DNA of 64,000 nucleotides from an uncultured Cellvibrionales bacterium (GCA_913062605.1 CAJXWQ010000003.1:1-64000); one strand, 5' to 3'; numbered from the stretch's first letter, positions 1 to 9,468 are shown. Program-made: numbers and translations. Notes: generated by a model not told the origin, from the sequence alone.

Positions 1-1
1 C

Positions 2-1696
2 TCTGATCGCAATAGAGTACTGGTAGAGCCAGCCCCGCCTACCCGTGGATTAATTTTTGATCGCAACGGCGTGTTGCTGGCAGATAATCGGCCCAGTTTT
101 AACTTGTCCATCGTGGTTGAGAGGGCCGATGATCTGGAAGCACTTCTTGACGAGGTAGAGGGGTTGATCGGCCTCTCTGATACTGAGAAAGAACGTTTTT
201 ATAAACAACTCAAACGTCGTCGTCGTCCCTACGAGCCAGTGCCCTTACGTCTCGATTTAAGTGAGCGGGAGCAAGGGATATTGGCGGTAAACGAATACCA
301 TCTACCGGGTGTGGAGGTGACGGTCCAACTGTTGCGGAACTATCTTTTCGGGAAAGAGCTGGCTCATGTTCTGGGTTATGTAGGTCGAATTAATGATCAG
401 GAAATTCAAGTGTTAGACCCTGTTCGTTACAGTGGCACCCTTGTGGTGGGAAAAACAGGTCTTGAAAAATATTATGAGGACGAACTACTGGGTGAGGTGG
501 GTTACCAGACAGTAGAGACTAATGCTCGTGGCCGTGTAATGCGGCACTTGGAGCGAACAGACCCCGTACCAGGTAAGGATCTTCACCTCTATCTGGACAG
601 TCGTCTTCAGCATGTTATCTATGAGGCATTAGGTGAAGAACGTGGTGCGGTTGTTGCCATAGAAATTGCGACGGGTGGTGTTCTTGCTATGGGGAGTGCT
701 CCCACTTTTGATACCAATGAGTTTGTCACTGGTATTAGTTTTGATAATTATGATGCACTACTCAATTCCCCCGATCGTCCACTGTTTGACCGAGTGTTAC
801 AGGGGCAGTACCCCCCCGGGTCTACGGTTAAACCTTTGTATGGCTTGGCAGCATTGGAAAGTGGCACTATTAATAGTGATCATAGAATCTATGATCCCGG
901 CTTCTATCAGTTAAAAAATGAAGAGCGAAAGTACCGGGATTGGAAGAAAGGTGGACATGGCAGCAAAATCTATTTGCGTGATGCCATTATCCAATCCTGT
1001 GATACTTTTTTCTATGATGTGGGTGTGCGAATGACTATCGATACGCTCTCGTTATATGGCACACGATTTGGACTTGGTCAGAAAACAGGCCTCGATATGC
1101 CAACAGAACGGGCTGGTATTATGCCGTCAAGAGCGTGGAAGCGGGGTGCTAGGGGTTTAGCGTGGTACCCGGGGGATACAGTAAACGCCAGTATAGGTCA
1201 GGGGTTTACCTTGGTAACGCCAATGCAGTTGGCGGTGGCAACTGCAAGAATGGCAAGTCGTGGTGAAATGCGATCCCCTCAGCTGGTTCGGAAACAGCAT
1301 GCAGTGCCGCCACCTGCAGGAAGGATTCAGGCCTCAGATAGCCATTGGAATTATATTCATCAAGCAATGCAAGATGTGGTTCATAACCGTCGGGGTACTG
1401 CCCAGGGTATCAACCGGGGACTCAACTATCATATAGCTGGAAAAACTGGAACAGCCCAGGTCATTGGTATCAAGCAGGATGAAGAATATGATGCCGAAAT
1501 GGTGGCAAAGCGAAATCGAGACCATGCCTTGTTCATTGCCTTTGCCCCAGTTGAAAATCCTAGGATTGCTATATCAGTCATTGTAGAAAACGGTGAGCAT
1601 GGCAGCTCCACTGCGGCACCTGTGGCACGAAAAGTGATTGATGCTTTTATGGAATATTATCCCGAGCCAGAAGGAGTTGCCGATGAGTCAAGGTGA
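2..1696 (+). CDS. mrdA: Penicillin-binding protein 2 (5' end outside window)
   Basis: This is the peptidoglycan DD-transpeptidase of the elongasome, an inner-membrane protein with a periplasmic catalytic domain. The frame is open from base 2, so the gene begins left of the window and the membrane anchor is missing. The visible part starts in the N-terminal dimerisation region (RGLIFDRNGVLLADN). The three penicillin-binding motifs are present: STVK with the catalytic Ser at 821-832, SCD near 995, and KTGTAQ near 1441. Its 3' end overlaps rodA by 14 bases, so the two are translationally coupled. Identity is secure from these motifs and the following rodA. Confidence 0.96.
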   Translation, partial: SDRNRVLVEPAPPTRGLIFDRNGVLLADNRPSFNLSIVVERADDLEALLDEVEGLIGLSDTEKERFYKQLKRRRRPYEPVPLRLDLSEREQGILAVNEYHLPGVEVTVQLLRNYLFGKELAHVLGYVGRINDQEIQVLDPVRYSGTLVVGKTGLEKYYEDELLGEVGYQTVETNARGRVMRHLERTDPVPGKDLHLYLDSRLQHVIYEALGEERGAVVAIEIATGGVLAMGSAPTFDTNEFVTGISFDNYDALLNSPDRPLFDRVLQGQYPPGSTVKPLYGLAALESGTINSDHRIYDPGFYQLKNEERKYRDWKKGGHGSKIYLRDAIIQSCDTFFYDVGVRMTIDTLSLYGTRFGLGQKTGLDMPTERAGIMPSRAWKRGARGLAWYPGDTVNASIGQGFTLVTPMQLAVATARMASRGEMRSPQLVRKQHAVPPPAGRIQASDSHWNYIHQAMQDVVHNRRGTAQGINRGLNYHIAGKTGTAQVIGIKQDEEYDAEMVAKRNRDHALFIAFAPVENPRIAISVIVENGEHGSSTAAPVARKVIDAFMEYYPEPEGVADESR

Positions 1697-2825
1697 TTTT
1701 GTTCGGCATATGGGGTCTGATGGTTCTGCCATCTATGGTACCCCCAGTCAGTGGCAAAAACTTCACATGGATTTCCCCCTTCTTCTGCTGCTGATGCTAT
1801 TGGCTGGTGTGGGCTTGTTTGTGCTCTACAGTGCCAGTGGTCAGAGCGCACACTATGTTAACCGCCAGCTTGTCTACTATGGCGTGGGGCTAATGGCCAT
1901 GCTGGTGACAGCACAGATACCACCGCGGTTTCTGGAAAGGTGGGGAGCTCTACCTTATCTTGGGGGCGTGTTGTTGCTCGTTGGCGTGTTATTTTTTGGG
2001 GTGGGCGCCAAGGGCGCACAGCGCTGGCTGGAAATAGGTGGTTTTCGTTTTCAGCCTTCAGAAATACTTAAGGTTGCTGTTCCGCTGATGCTTGCGCAAT
2101 ACCTGGGAAAAAGAGCGTTGCCGCCAAACTTTAAACATGTGTTCTTTGCGCTGGTCTTTATTGGTATACCTCCAGTACTTGTCGTGTTACAGCCTGACTT
2201 GGGGACAGCCATTCTTATCGGTGTTTCCGGTTTTTTTGTACTTTTTCTGGCAGGTTTACCCAAGCGTTATCTTGGGTTTGCGGGGCTGGCAGCCACGGTT
2301 GCGCTACCGTTGATGTGGTTCTATGTGTTGCACGATTACCAAAAGCAGCGGATTTTGACCATGTTCAATCCTGAAGCAGATAAGCTTGGTTCCGGTTGGA
2401 ATATCATTCAATCTACGATTGCTATTGGCTCTGGCGGTATTCATGGTAAAGGTTGGATGCAGGGTACCCAGTCACAGTTGGATTTTTTACCAGAAAGCCA
2501 TACGGATTTTATCATTGCTGTATTGGCAGAGGAGTTCGGGTTGATTGGTGTCACCCTGCTGGTGGGGTTGTTTCTACTGATTATCATACGCTGTGTCATT
2601 ATCTGCCTGAGAGCACAGAGTGCGTTTGGTCGATTGCTCGCAGGGAGTATTACACTGACATTCTTTGTCTATATTTTCGTGAATATGGGTATGGTGTCCG
2701 GTATTCTACCCGTGGTTGGGGTGCCTTTACCTTTAGTAAGTTATGGGGGTACCTCAATTGTGACCCTGATGCTGGGGTTTGGTATGCTGATGTCCATTAG
2801 CACTGAGAGGAAGCGTTCTGTTTAG
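1683..2825 (+). CDS. mrdB: Rod-shape peptidoglycan glycosyltransferase RodA
   Basis: RodA is the SEDS-family glycan polymerase that works with PBP2 in lateral wall growth. The 380-residue product is hydrophobic with about ten membrane segments. It carries SEDS signatures such as KGAQRWL, FQPSE, QPDLGTA, FLPESHTDFI and a C-terminal LPLVSYGG. I chose the ATG at 1683 because AAGGAG (1671-1676) lies 6 bases upstream; an upstream TTG at 1638 would add 15 residues that do not resemble RodA. It overlaps the end of mrdA. Confidence 0.96.
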   Translation: MSQGDFVRHMGSDGSAIYGTPSQWQKLHMDFPLLLLLMLLAGVGLFVLYSASGQSAHYVNRQLVYYGVGLMAMLVTAQIPPRFLERWGALPYLGGVLLLVGVLFFGVGAKGAQRWLEIGGFRFQPSEILKVAVPLMLAQYLGKRALPPNFKHVFFALVFIGIPPVLVVLQPDLGTAILIGVSGFFVLFLAGLPKRYLGFAGLAATVALPLMWFYVLHDYQKQRILTMFNPEADKLGSGWNIIQSTIAIGSGGIHGKGWMQGTQSQLDFLPESHTDFIIAVLAEEFGLIGVTLLVGLFLLIIIRCVIICLRAQSAFGRLLAGSITLTFFVYIFVNMGMVSGILPVVGVPLPLVSYGGTSIVTLMLGFGMLMSISTERKRSV

Positions 2826-2878
2826 GGTGGAGTAAATAGATCATGGTTTCCAGACATGGTTTCCAGAATAGGTATGTT

Positions 2879-3862
2879 ATGAAACGGATATTAACGATCA
2901 TTGCCGGGGTACTGTTCTCGTTGTCAGCCAGTGCTGACTATTTACAGCATCCAGATGCCAAAGCTTTTGCGAATCGAATGGTGTCAGAGCACGGGTTCGA
3001 TCGTGCTGAGATAGAGGCACTACTCGTCGAGGCAACCAAGAAGCAGACCATCATCGATGCCATGACACGCCCTGCAGAAAGGGTTAAGCCCTGGAAGGAT
3101 TATCGGAAAATATTTATCCAGGAAAAGCGTGTCGATCAGGGCGTTAACTTCTGGCTTGAAAACCGCGATGCGCTTAACCGTGCATCCAAAGAATATGGTG
3201 TGGCACCGGAAGTCATTGTGGCCATTATTGGTGTGGAAACATTCTATGGGCGTATTAAAGGAAGTTATCGTGTCATTGATGCCTTGGCGACACTATCGTT
3301 TGACTACCCAAAACGCAGTGCTTTCTTCACCAAGCAGCTCGAACATTTTTTACTGTTGGCCAGAGAGCAGAATCAGGCTCCACTGGGCTTGACGGGCTCT
3401 TACGCTGGGGCGATGGGTTATGGTCAGTTTATCCCAAGCAGTTATCGCAGTTATGCTGTGGACTTTGATGGTGATGGTTTTGCGGATATCTGGAATAACA
3501 CCACGGATGCAATTGGTAGCGTGGCCAATTATTTTTCCAAGCACGGTTGGCAACTTGGCAAAGACGTAGTGATTCGATCCCATGCAAAAGAGGGTTACGA
3601 TACCACTTGGTTAAATCAACTTAAGCTGGAAAAGACACTCGACGAATTAGCCGCTATGGGCTTTACCCCAACCAAGCCATTACCTGGCGACTTAAAAGCA
3701 CTCCCGATGCTTTTAAATGGCGAGCGAGGTAAAGAATTCTGGCTGGGGCTAAATAATTTCTATGTGATTACCCGTTATAACCACAGTCGCCTCTATGCTA
3801 TGGCAGTACATGACCTGAGCCAGCTCATTCTGGAGCGTGTGGGTGATGAGTTAGCTGAGTAA
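2879..3862 (+). CDS. mltB: Membrane-bound lytic murein transglycosylase B
   Basis: MltB cleaves the MurNAc-GlcNAc bond of peptidoglycan with formation of 1,6-anhydroMurNAc. The family core is visible: GVETFYGR with the catalytic Glu, and GAMGYGQFIPSSYRSYAVD. From the ATG at 2879 the protein begins with a typical signal peptide ending SASA, followed by DYLQHPDA. It lacks a lipobox, so it is probably periplasmic rather than a lipoprotein. An in-frame ATG at 2843, preceded by GGAG, would put 12 polar residues before the signal peptide and is less likely. The stop overlaps the rlpA start (TAATG). Confidence 0.93.
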   Translation: MKRILTIIAGVLFSLSASADYLQHPDAKAFANRMVSEHGFDRAEIEALLVEATKKQTIIDAMTRPAERVKPWKDYRKIFIQEKRVDQGVNFWLENRDALNRASKEYGVAPEVIVAIIGVETFYGRIKGSYRVIDALATLSFDYPKRSAFFTKQLEHFLLLAREQNQAPLGLTGSYAGAMGYGQFIPSSYRSYAVDFDGDGFADIWNNTTDAIGSVANYFSKHGWQLGKDVVIRSHAKEGYDTTWLNQLKLEKTLDELAAMGFTPTKPLPGDLKALPMLLNGERGKEFWLGLNNFYVITRYNHSRLYAMAVHDLSQLILERVGDELAE

Positions 3863-4761
3863 TGAGAGTATCTAATACCCGTATTGTTCTGAATGGGCTG
3901 TTGTTGGTGTCAGCTCTACTGCTGCATGGTTGTGGAGGCAGTGGTAGTGGCAGTGGAGGCAGTGGCAGTAGTAGTGGCGGCTATGGTTATGGTGATGGCC
4001 CTCCGCCCAAGGATATCGATGTCAGTAGCCTTCCAGACGCGGTGCCCAAAGTAGAACCTATTACCAGGGCGGGCAACAAGAGCCCCTATACTGTGCTGGG
4101 TAAGACCTACGAACTATTGTCTACCAGTCGTGGCTATCGAGAGCGTGGAGTGGCCTCCTGGTATGGTAATAAGTTTCATGGTCGAAAAACCTCTAATGGT
4201 GAAATTTATAGCATGTATGGCATGACGGCGGCCCATAAAACCCTGCCAATTCCCAGCTATGTTCGCGTGACTAATCTAGCAAATAATCGAAGTGTTATTG
4301 TACGAGTCAATGACCGCGGGCCTTTTCATGGGGCACGGATCATTGACCTTTCTTACGCTGCGGCCAAGAAACTGGATTATTCAGCGAAGGGTACCGCTAC
4401 CGTTGAAGTGGTCGCGATTGACCCCCGGGAGTACCAAAAAAATACCGTGGAACAACCCCGTATCAATGAGATGCCCATTAATGAAGCGCCAGTGGTCACC
4501 ACAGGTAAGCAGCCAGCGGCTGGAAAGTTGGGTAATCAGTATCTTCAGGTGGGTGCGTTTAGTAACCAGGTTGCAGCAGTTGATTTATCAGAACATCTTC
4601 AAGGAGTATTAGAATACCCTGTGGTGGTTCGTCAACCTCAAGAGCCTCAGTCTTTGTACAAAGTGTTAGTGGGGCCCGTGAATGATCAACTGAAATTATT
4701 TGGTCTTCGTGATTTACTCAAGCAATCGGAGAATCTAAGCCCGTTTGTGGTCTACGAGTAA
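3862..4761 (+). CDS. rlpA: RlpA septal-ring lipoprotein
   Basis: RlpA is an outer-membrane lipoprotein; in Pseudomonas it is a lytic transglycosylase acting on denuded glycan strands. The order is: signal peptide with lipobox LLHGC, a Gly/Ser-rich linker, a double-psi beta-barrel domain (GVASWYGNKFHGRKTSNGE, then VRVNDRGPFHGARIIDLS), and a C-terminal SPOR domain (YLQVGAFSNQ...YKVLVGPV) that binds denuded peptidoglycan. The gene overlaps mltB by one base, suggesting translational coupling. An RNA hairpin follows directly after the stop. Confidence 0.95.
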   Translation: MRVSNTRIVLNGLLLVSALLLHGCGGSGSGSGGSGSSSGGYGYGDGPPPKDIDVSSLPDAVPKVEPITRAGNKSPYTVLGKTYELLSTSRGYRERGVASWYGNKFHGRKTSNGEIYSMYGMTAAHKTLPIPSYVRVTNLANNRSVIVRVNDRGPFHGARIIDLSYAAAKKLDYSAKGTATVEVVAIDPREYQKNTVEQPRINEMPINEAPVVTTGKQPAAGKLGNQYLQVGAFSNQVAAVDLSEHLQGVLEYPVVVRQPQEPQSLYKVLVGPVNDQLKLFGLRDLLKQSENLSPFVVYE

Positions 4762-4781
4762 CTTTACCTGAAAGGGTAAAG
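4762..4781 (+). other. Stem-loop after rlpA
   Basis: A 7-bp stem (CTTTACC / GGTAAAG) starts on the base after the rlpA stop. No T-run follows, so it is more likely a 3'-end stabiliser or weak attenuator between rlpA and dacA than a strong terminator. The rest of the 120-base gap shows no convincing promoter. Confidence 0.35.
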
Positions 4782-4881
4782 GGGGCATGTTAGAATTTGC
4801 CTTTGTTATTAGGTGCTTTTGTTTTAGTTACCATTAGTCATTAATTCACCGTCATCAACTCATGAGAAAAATCGGTTTATT

Positions 4882-6039
4882 ATGCTGAAAAAAATTCTTT
4901 CTGCTGGCGCACTGTTGATCCTGTTCATCGGCGCCACAGTGACTCACGCCAAGGTTCTCATTCCAGCACCACCCCAACTGGCTGCCAGTGCCTGGATTCT
5001 GATGGATGCCAACACCGGAAAAGTTTTGGTTGAACACAATGCTGATGAGCAATTACCGCCAGCAAGCCTCACAAAAATGATGACCAGTTACATTGTTGCC
5101 AGTGAGCTTTCTAGCGGAAAAGTCAGCGAACAGGATCAGGTGCCGATCAGTGTCACAGCTTGGAAAATGGGCGGCTCAAAAATGTTTGTTCGAGAAGGTA
5201 CCAAAGTACCTTTGATTGATTTATTACGCGGTGTTGTTATCCAGTCTGGTAATGATGCATCAGTGGCTCTGGCTGAATATCTGGCGGGTAGTGAGGGTGC
5301 ATTTGCTGATGTAATGAACCAACAGGCGATCTTATTGGGTATGGTGGGTACTAATTATCACAATGCCACTGGTTGGCCTGCAGAAGGCCACCTGACAACA
5401 GCGCGAGATCTATCGTTATTGGCGCGTGCATTGATTCAGGATTACCCTAAACATTACGGCATCTACTCAGAAAAATATTTTGAGTACAACAGTATCAATC
5501 AGCCCAACCGCAACCGTTTGTTGTGGCGTGATAGTTCTGTGGATGGCCTTAAAACAGGCCACACGGAAGCAGCGGGTTATTGTTTGGTTGCTTCAGCGGT
5601 ACGCAAAGGGATGCGGCTTATCTCTGTGGTCATGGGTACCAGCAGTGATGAGGCCAGGGCGCGAGAGGCACAAAAGTTACTGGCCTTCGGGTTTCGTTAT
5701 TTCGAAACCGGCAAGGTCTATTCTGCTGGTGATACTATTCAGGAGAATGTCCGGGTTTGGTACGGTATTGAGGATAGCGTCAACTTAGTTGTATCCGAGG
5801 ATGTGTATGTGACGATTCCTCGTGGTGCCAAGGACGAGCTGGATGCCACAATCCTGGTGGATGAGGCCATCGAAGCTCCACTGACCGAGAGTCAGGAGTT
5901 GGGCCGGTTGTCTGTGAGCTATGAGGGAGAACAGCTGCTTGATTTACCCTTGGTTGCTGATCACCCCATAGAAGAGGCTGGGTTTTTTGCTCGTCTGTGG
6001 GATGCCATATCAAAGTTTTTCTATGGCCTGTTTAACTAA
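4882..6039 (+). CDS. dacA: D-alanyl-D-alanine carboxypeptidase (PBP5/6 type)
   Basis: A DD-carboxypeptidase that trims the terminal D-Ala of peptidoglycan pentapeptides. The N-terminus is a signal peptide (MLKKILSAGALLILFIGA...THA). The S11 peptidase motifs are in order: SLTKM (catalytic Ser), SGND and KTGHTEAAGY. The C-terminal third is the PBP5_C beta domain, ending in an amphipathic FFARLWDAISKFFYGLF helix that anchors PBP5 to the outer face of the inner membrane. The stop overlaps the start of the next gene. At 385 residues it is the normal length. Confidence 0.96.
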   Translation: MLKKILSAGALLILFIGATVTHAKVLIPAPPQLAASAWILMDANTGKVLVEHNADEQLPPASLTKMMTSYIVASELSSGKVSEQDQVPISVTAWKMGGSKMFVREGTKVPLIDLLRGVVIQSGNDASVALAEYLAGSEGAFADVMNQQAILLGMVGTNYHNATGWPAEGHLTTARDLSLLARALIQDYPKHYGIYSEKYFEYNSINQPNRNRLLWRDSSVDGLKTGHTEAAGYCLVASAVRKGMRLISVVMGTSSDEARAREAQKLLAFGFRYFETGKVYSAGDTIQENVRVWYGIEDSVNLVVSEDVYVTIPRGAKDELDATILVDEAIEAPLTESQELGRLSVSYEGEQLLDLPLVADHPIEEAGFFARLWDAISKFFYGLFN

Positions 6040-6308
6040 TGAGTGATCTTGAAGCCCCCAAGATTGAATTTCCCTGTGACTACCCCGTTAAGGTGTTGGG
6101 CAAAGCGGGGGCTGAACTACATGCTTTGGTGATAGAGGTCATGGAGTGCCATGCCCCTGGTTTTGATCAAGCTCAAATTATTGTGCGGGATAGTCGCAAT
6201 GGTACTTTTCAGGCCATCACTGTCACCATTACGGCCACTGGTGAGAGCCAGTTACAGGCACTGTTTGATGACCTGAAGGTTAGTCCTCTGGTCAAAATGG
6301 TTCTGTAA
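6039..6308 (+). CDS. ybeD: YbeD family protein (DUF493)
   Basis: An 89-residue protein of the YbeD/DUF493 family, recognisable from IEFPCDYPVKVLG near the N-terminus and the conserved place between dacA and lipB. The fold resembles ACT regulatory domains and a role in lipoate regulation has been suggested from genomic position; the function is not established. It overlaps dacA by one base (TAATG), so it is translated with it. Confidence 0.93.
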   Translation: MSDLEAPKIEFPCDYPVKVLGKAGAELHALVIEVMECHAPGFDQAQIIVRDSRNGTFQAITVTITATGESQLQALFDDLKVSPLVKMVL

Positions 6309-6317
6309 GCTGCCGGT

Positions 6318-7022
6318 ATGGGACAAGTCCCCGATCTACCATTAATTGTCCGCTATTTAGGCTGTCGCCAATATCTCGATACCTTTGGGGCTATGAAAGC
6401 GCTCACGGCCGAACGAAATAACAACACCCCTGATGAAATCTGGTTGCTGGAACATGAACCTGTCTTTACCCAGGGGCAGGCGGGGAAAGAGGAATATATT
6501 CTGACACCAGGTGATATCCCCGTGGTGAAAAGTGATCGTGGTGGTCATGTTACTTACCATGGTCCAGGTCAAATCACCGGTTACCTGTTAATAGACCTGA
6601 GGCGCCTGGGGTTGGGGGTGAGAGATATGGTCACCCTGATAGAGGAATCCTTGGTAGAAACCTTGGATCACTGGGGCATCAATGCTACACCACGCCCTGA
6701 TGCTCCGGGTGTCTATGTAGTCAATGACAGTGTGACCAGCCCAGAGATAGCCAAGGGCAGTAAAATCGCCTCCTTAGGGTTAAGGGTTCGCCGTGGTTGC
6801 AGCTACCATGGGCTCAATTTCAATATCGATATGGATCTCAGTCCTTGGTCAAGGATTAACCCCTGTGGACTAGGGGTTAAGATGACTCAAATGAATGACC
6901 TGTTGGACACACCAGTGTCTTTGAACGAGGTGGCTGAGTATCTCGCCAATATCCTGACTAAAAAGCTGGGGTATAATGACCACCGTGTTGAGGGTGACCA
7001 CCCACTTCTGTGCTCTAGATGA
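6318..7022 (+). CDS. lipB: Octanoyl-ACP:protein N-octanoyltransferase
   Basis: LipB moves octanoate from acyl carrier protein to the lipoyl domains of target proteins, the first step of lipoate synthesis. The family signature RGGHVTYHGPGQITGYLL is present, with the catalytic pair in KIASLGLRVRRG (Lys) and INPCGLG (Cys). The product has 234 residues, within the usual range. It lies 9 bases after ybeD and 57 bases before lipA, so all three probably share a transcript. Confidence 0.96.
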   Translation: MGQVPDLPLIVRYLGCRQYLDTFGAMKALTAERNNNTPDEIWLLEHEPVFTQGQAGKEEYILTPGDIPVVKSDRGGHVTYHGPGQITGYLLIDLRRLGLGVRDMVTLIEESLVETLDHWGINATPRPDAPGVYVVNDSVTSPEIAKGSKIASLGLRVRRGCSYHGLNFNIDMDLSPWSRINPCGLGVKMTQMNDLLDTPVSLNEVAEYLANILTKKLGYNDHRVEGDHPLLCSR

Positions 7023-7037
7023 CAGGGCATACAAGCG

Positions 7038-7065
7038 GACCTAACTACATAGACCTAGCTACATA
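7038..7065 (+). repeat. 14-bp tandem repeat, two copies
   Basis: Two adjacent 14-bp units (GACCTAACTACATA and GACCTAGCTACATA) differ at one base in the lipB-lipA spacer. It is one of several short tandem repeats in this window. Confidence 0.7.
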
Positions 7066-7079
7066 GCAGATACGAATAC

Positions 7080-8060
7080 ATGACAGACTCCAATACCACT
7101 CCTCCCAAGCGTACTCACCGTATCAAGCAGGGCGAAAAACTGCGTAGTGCCGACAAGGTGGAGCGCATCCCGGTAAAAGTGATTCCAACAAAGGAAATTC
7201 AGCGCAAACCTGACTGGATGCGAATTCGTATTTCATCCTCACCGAAAGTCCAGGAAATCAAAGGCATTCTACGCAAGAACAAATTGTCCACCGTCTGTGA
7301 AGAAGCGGCTTGCCCCAATCTCAGTGAGTGTTTCAGCCACGGTACAGCGACCTTTATGATTATGGGTGAGATTTGTACTCGTCGTTGCCCCTTCTGTGAT
7401 GTCGGGCATGGAAAGCCAAACCCGTTGGATTCAGGCGAGCCCAAAAGTTTGGCGCAGGCCATTCATGAAATGCAGCTGCGCTATGTGGTGATCACTTCAG
7501 TCGATCGTGATGACTTGCGTGATGGCGGTGCCCAGCACTTTGCTGATTGTATCCGTGAGTCCAAGCTTCTCAGTCCCAATTTACAGGTCGAAGTCCTAGT
7601 GCCAGATTTTCGTGGTCGCATGGAGCCCGCACTAAAGATTCTTACTGAAACACCTCCTGACGTGTTTAACCACAACATGGAAACCATCCCGCGTTTGTAC
7701 CGTGAGGCCCGCCCTGGTGCCAACTACCAGTGGTCACTCACATTGTTGCAGGAGTACAAACGTCTCAACCCGAATGTGCCAACCAAGTCTGGTTTGATGG
7801 TGGGGCTGGGTGAAACCAAAGATGAGCTACTGCGAACCCTTGATGACCTCCGTGAGCACGATGTGGAAATGATTACCGTAGGACAGTATCTTCAGCCCTC
7901 TAAAAACCATCTGTCGGTAGATCGCTTTGTCCACCCTGATGAGTTTGCCGAGTATGCAGAATACGGCCACAGTATCGGGTTTACTCAGGTGGCTTCCGGG
8001 CCATTGGTGCGCTCCTCTTATCATGCTGATAAGCAGGCCATGGGCGAAGAAGTAAAATAA
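7080..8060 (+). CDS. lipA: Lipoyl synthase
   Basis: A radical-SAM enzyme that inserts two sulfurs into protein-bound octanoate. Both clusters are visible: the auxiliary [4Fe-4S] ligands Cys73, Cys78 and Cys84 ([12 protein letters not shown]) and the SAM cluster CTRRCPFC (Cys99, 103, 106). The conserved RSSYHA lies near the C-terminus. It follows lipB, its pathway partner; gcvT/gcvP later in the window belong to a lipoate-dependent system. The last codons and stop are repeated directly downstream (8049-8075). Confidence 0.97.
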   Translation: MTDSNTTPPKRTHRIKQGEKLRSADKVERIPVKVIPTKEIQRKPDWMRIRISSSPKVQEIKGILRKNKLSTVCEEAACPNLSECFSHGTATFMIMGEICTRRCPFCDVGHGKPNPLDSGEPKSLAQAIHEMQLRYVVITSVDRDDLRDGGAQHFADCIRESKLLSPNLQVEVLVPDFRGRMEPALKILTETPPDVFNHNMETIPRLYREARPGANYQWSLTLLQEYKRLNPNVPTKSGLMVGLGETKDELLRTLDDLREHDVEMITVGQYLQPSKNHLSVDRFVHPDEFAEYAEYGHSIGFTQVASGPLVRSSYHADKQAMGEEVK

Positions 8061-8075
8061 AGAAGTAAAGTATAA
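8049..8075 (+). repeat. 13-bp tandem duplication covering the lipA stop
   Basis: GAAGTAAAATAAA (8049-8061) contains the last two codons and stop of lipA. The following bases (8062-8075) repeat it with few changes and give another TAA. Confidence 0.6.
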
Positions 8076-8126
8076 GGGGTGCCTACTGGGACTACTTATA
8101 CTGGGGCTATTTCCTGAGACTAAAGA

Positions 8127-8939
8127 ATGCAAGATACCAAGTTTTATACTCAGCCTCATACCAGGCTCCTTGATATTCACAATGCGACTGTTTATCGCGA
8201 GACCAAAAAAGTATTTGATGGATTTTCTCTCACTGTAGAGTCGGGGGAAAGTACTGCCATTATTGGTCCCAACGGTGCGGGTAAAAGTACCCTGCTGAAG
8301 TTGTTGTCCCGTGAACTGTATCCGGTGGTGCGGGATGATTCTTATGTGAGAATACTGGGTCAGGATCGTCCAATACTCTGGGAGCTGCGGGAAAAAATAG
8401 GGCTGGTATCCGCTGATTTGCAGCAGGGGTTTGTTCCTGAGGTCAGTGGTTTGGGCGTAGTGGTTTCCGGGCTTCACAACTCTATTGGGTTATTTCATTA
8501 TCAGGATGTTACTGAGTCCCAGCTAGCCCGCGGTCGAGAGGTGCTTGAAGATCTGGGTATCGAGGATCTGGCCAATCGGCGTTACCGACAAATGTCTACG
8601 GGCCAGCAACGCCGCTGCTTACTGGGACGTGCGCTGATTCATAATCCGGATCACTTGATTCTTGACGAGCCTACCAGTGGCCTCGATTTGAATGCGACCT
8701 ATCATTACTTGCATATGATTCGCCAGTTGCTACAGCAGGGTAAAACCATTTTACTGGCGACTCATCATATCCACGAAATCCCCCCTGAAATTCAACGGGT
8801 GGTGTTTATTGAAGGAGGGCGCGTGATAGCTGATGGTTACAAGGAAGAATTACTCACAGATCAGTGGATGTCACAACTTTTTGATATGTCCTTGAAGGTC
8901 ACCACCTCTAATGGTTTCTATCAGGTCTTGCCAGCGTAA
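8127..8939 (+). CDS. Soluble ABC ATPase, no permease nearby
   Basis: A single ABC nucleotide-binding domain of 270 residues. Walker A is GPNGAGKST (about residues 46-54), the signature is MSTGQQRR and Walker B is LILDEPTSG, followed by an H-loop in LLATHHIHE. The layout resembles ModF/YlmA-type ATPases (the HHIHEIPPEI segment is typical). No membrane subunit or binding protein is adjacent, so the substrate is unknown; it may act as a soluble ATPase or pair with a permease elsewhere. Confidence 0.88.
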   Translation: MQDTKFYTQPHTRLLDIHNATVYRETKKVFDGFSLTVESGESTAIIGPNGAGKSTLLKLLSRELYPVVRDDSYVRILGQDRPILWELREKIGLVSADLQQGFVPEVSGLGVVVSGLHNSIGLFHYQDVTESQLARGREVLEDLGIEDLANRRYRQMSTGQQRRCLLGRALIHNPDHLILDEPTSGLDLNATYHYLHMIRQLLQQGKTILLATHHIHEIPPEIQRVVFIEGGRVIADGYKEELLTDQWMSQLFDMSLKVTTSNGFYQVLPA

Positions 8940-8988
8940 GGCCGGCATACCATAATTCGCCTTTTTTCCGATCAGGACTTAATCAGCA

Positions 8989-9435
8989 ATGAAAATCGAA
9001 CAGAATAGTGTGGTTACCTTTCACTACCAAATGCAGGACGAGCACGGTGAGGTACTGGAAAGTACCAAAGGTGGTGATCCGACGGTTTTCCAGTACGGCA
9101 ATATGCAGATGATTCCAAGCCTGGAGCTATCAATGGTCAGTAAGGAGCCGGGAGATACCTACAGTATTACTCTGCCTCCAGAGCTGGCCTATGGGATTCT
9201 CCGTGAAAATAGCGATATTAGAGTGCCTGTTAAGCATGTACTGACTGAAGGTAAGCTGGAGCCGGGTATGGTGGTTTCAATTCAGACGAAAGAGGGTGCT
9301 CGCCCAGTCACATTGGTTAAAGTGGGTAAGTTCAATGTGGATATTGATACCAATCACCCGCTGGCGGGAAAAACCCTGACATTTGATATTGAAATTGTCG
9401 ATGTACGTAAACCAACACCAGAAGAGCTAAGTTAA
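8989..9435 (+). CDS. FKBP-type peptidyl-prolyl isomerase, SlyD-like, divergent
   Basis: A 148-residue FKBP with inserted-flap architecture like SlyD. The C-terminal half (KVGKFNVDIDTNHPLAGK, then TFDIEIVDVR) is almost identical to the paralogue at 14894-15376. The N-terminal half has diverged: the usual GHxxIxPGLE segment reads NMQMIPSLEL, and there is no His-rich metal-binding tail. It may therefore keep chaperone activity with reduced isomerase activity (inference). It ends 33 bases from the converging porin gene. Confidence 0.9.
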   Translation: MKIEQNSVVTFHYQMQDEHGEVLESTKGGDPTVFQYGNMQMIPSLELSMVSKEPGDTYSITLPPELAYGILRENSDIRVPVKHVLTEGKLEPGMVVSIQTKEGARPVTLVKVGKFNVDIDTNHPLAGKTLTFDIEIVDVRKPTPEELS

Positions 9436-9468
9436 GGGCGCGCATCTTGATGCAGGCGGGCATCAGTA

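Noticed and set aside
2843-2878. Upstream ATG as the mltB start
   Set aside because: It would place 12 polar residues before a good signal peptide, and ATG 2879 has its own AGG(T) site.
3950-4010. Gly/Ser repeat in RlpA as an anomaly
   Set aside because: Flexible Gly/Ser linkers after the lipobox are common in outer-membrane lipoproteins.
9436-9468. Short GCATC/GATGC stem between the FKBP and porin genes
   Set aside because: Five base pairs with a two-base loop and no T-run; not enough to call a terminator.
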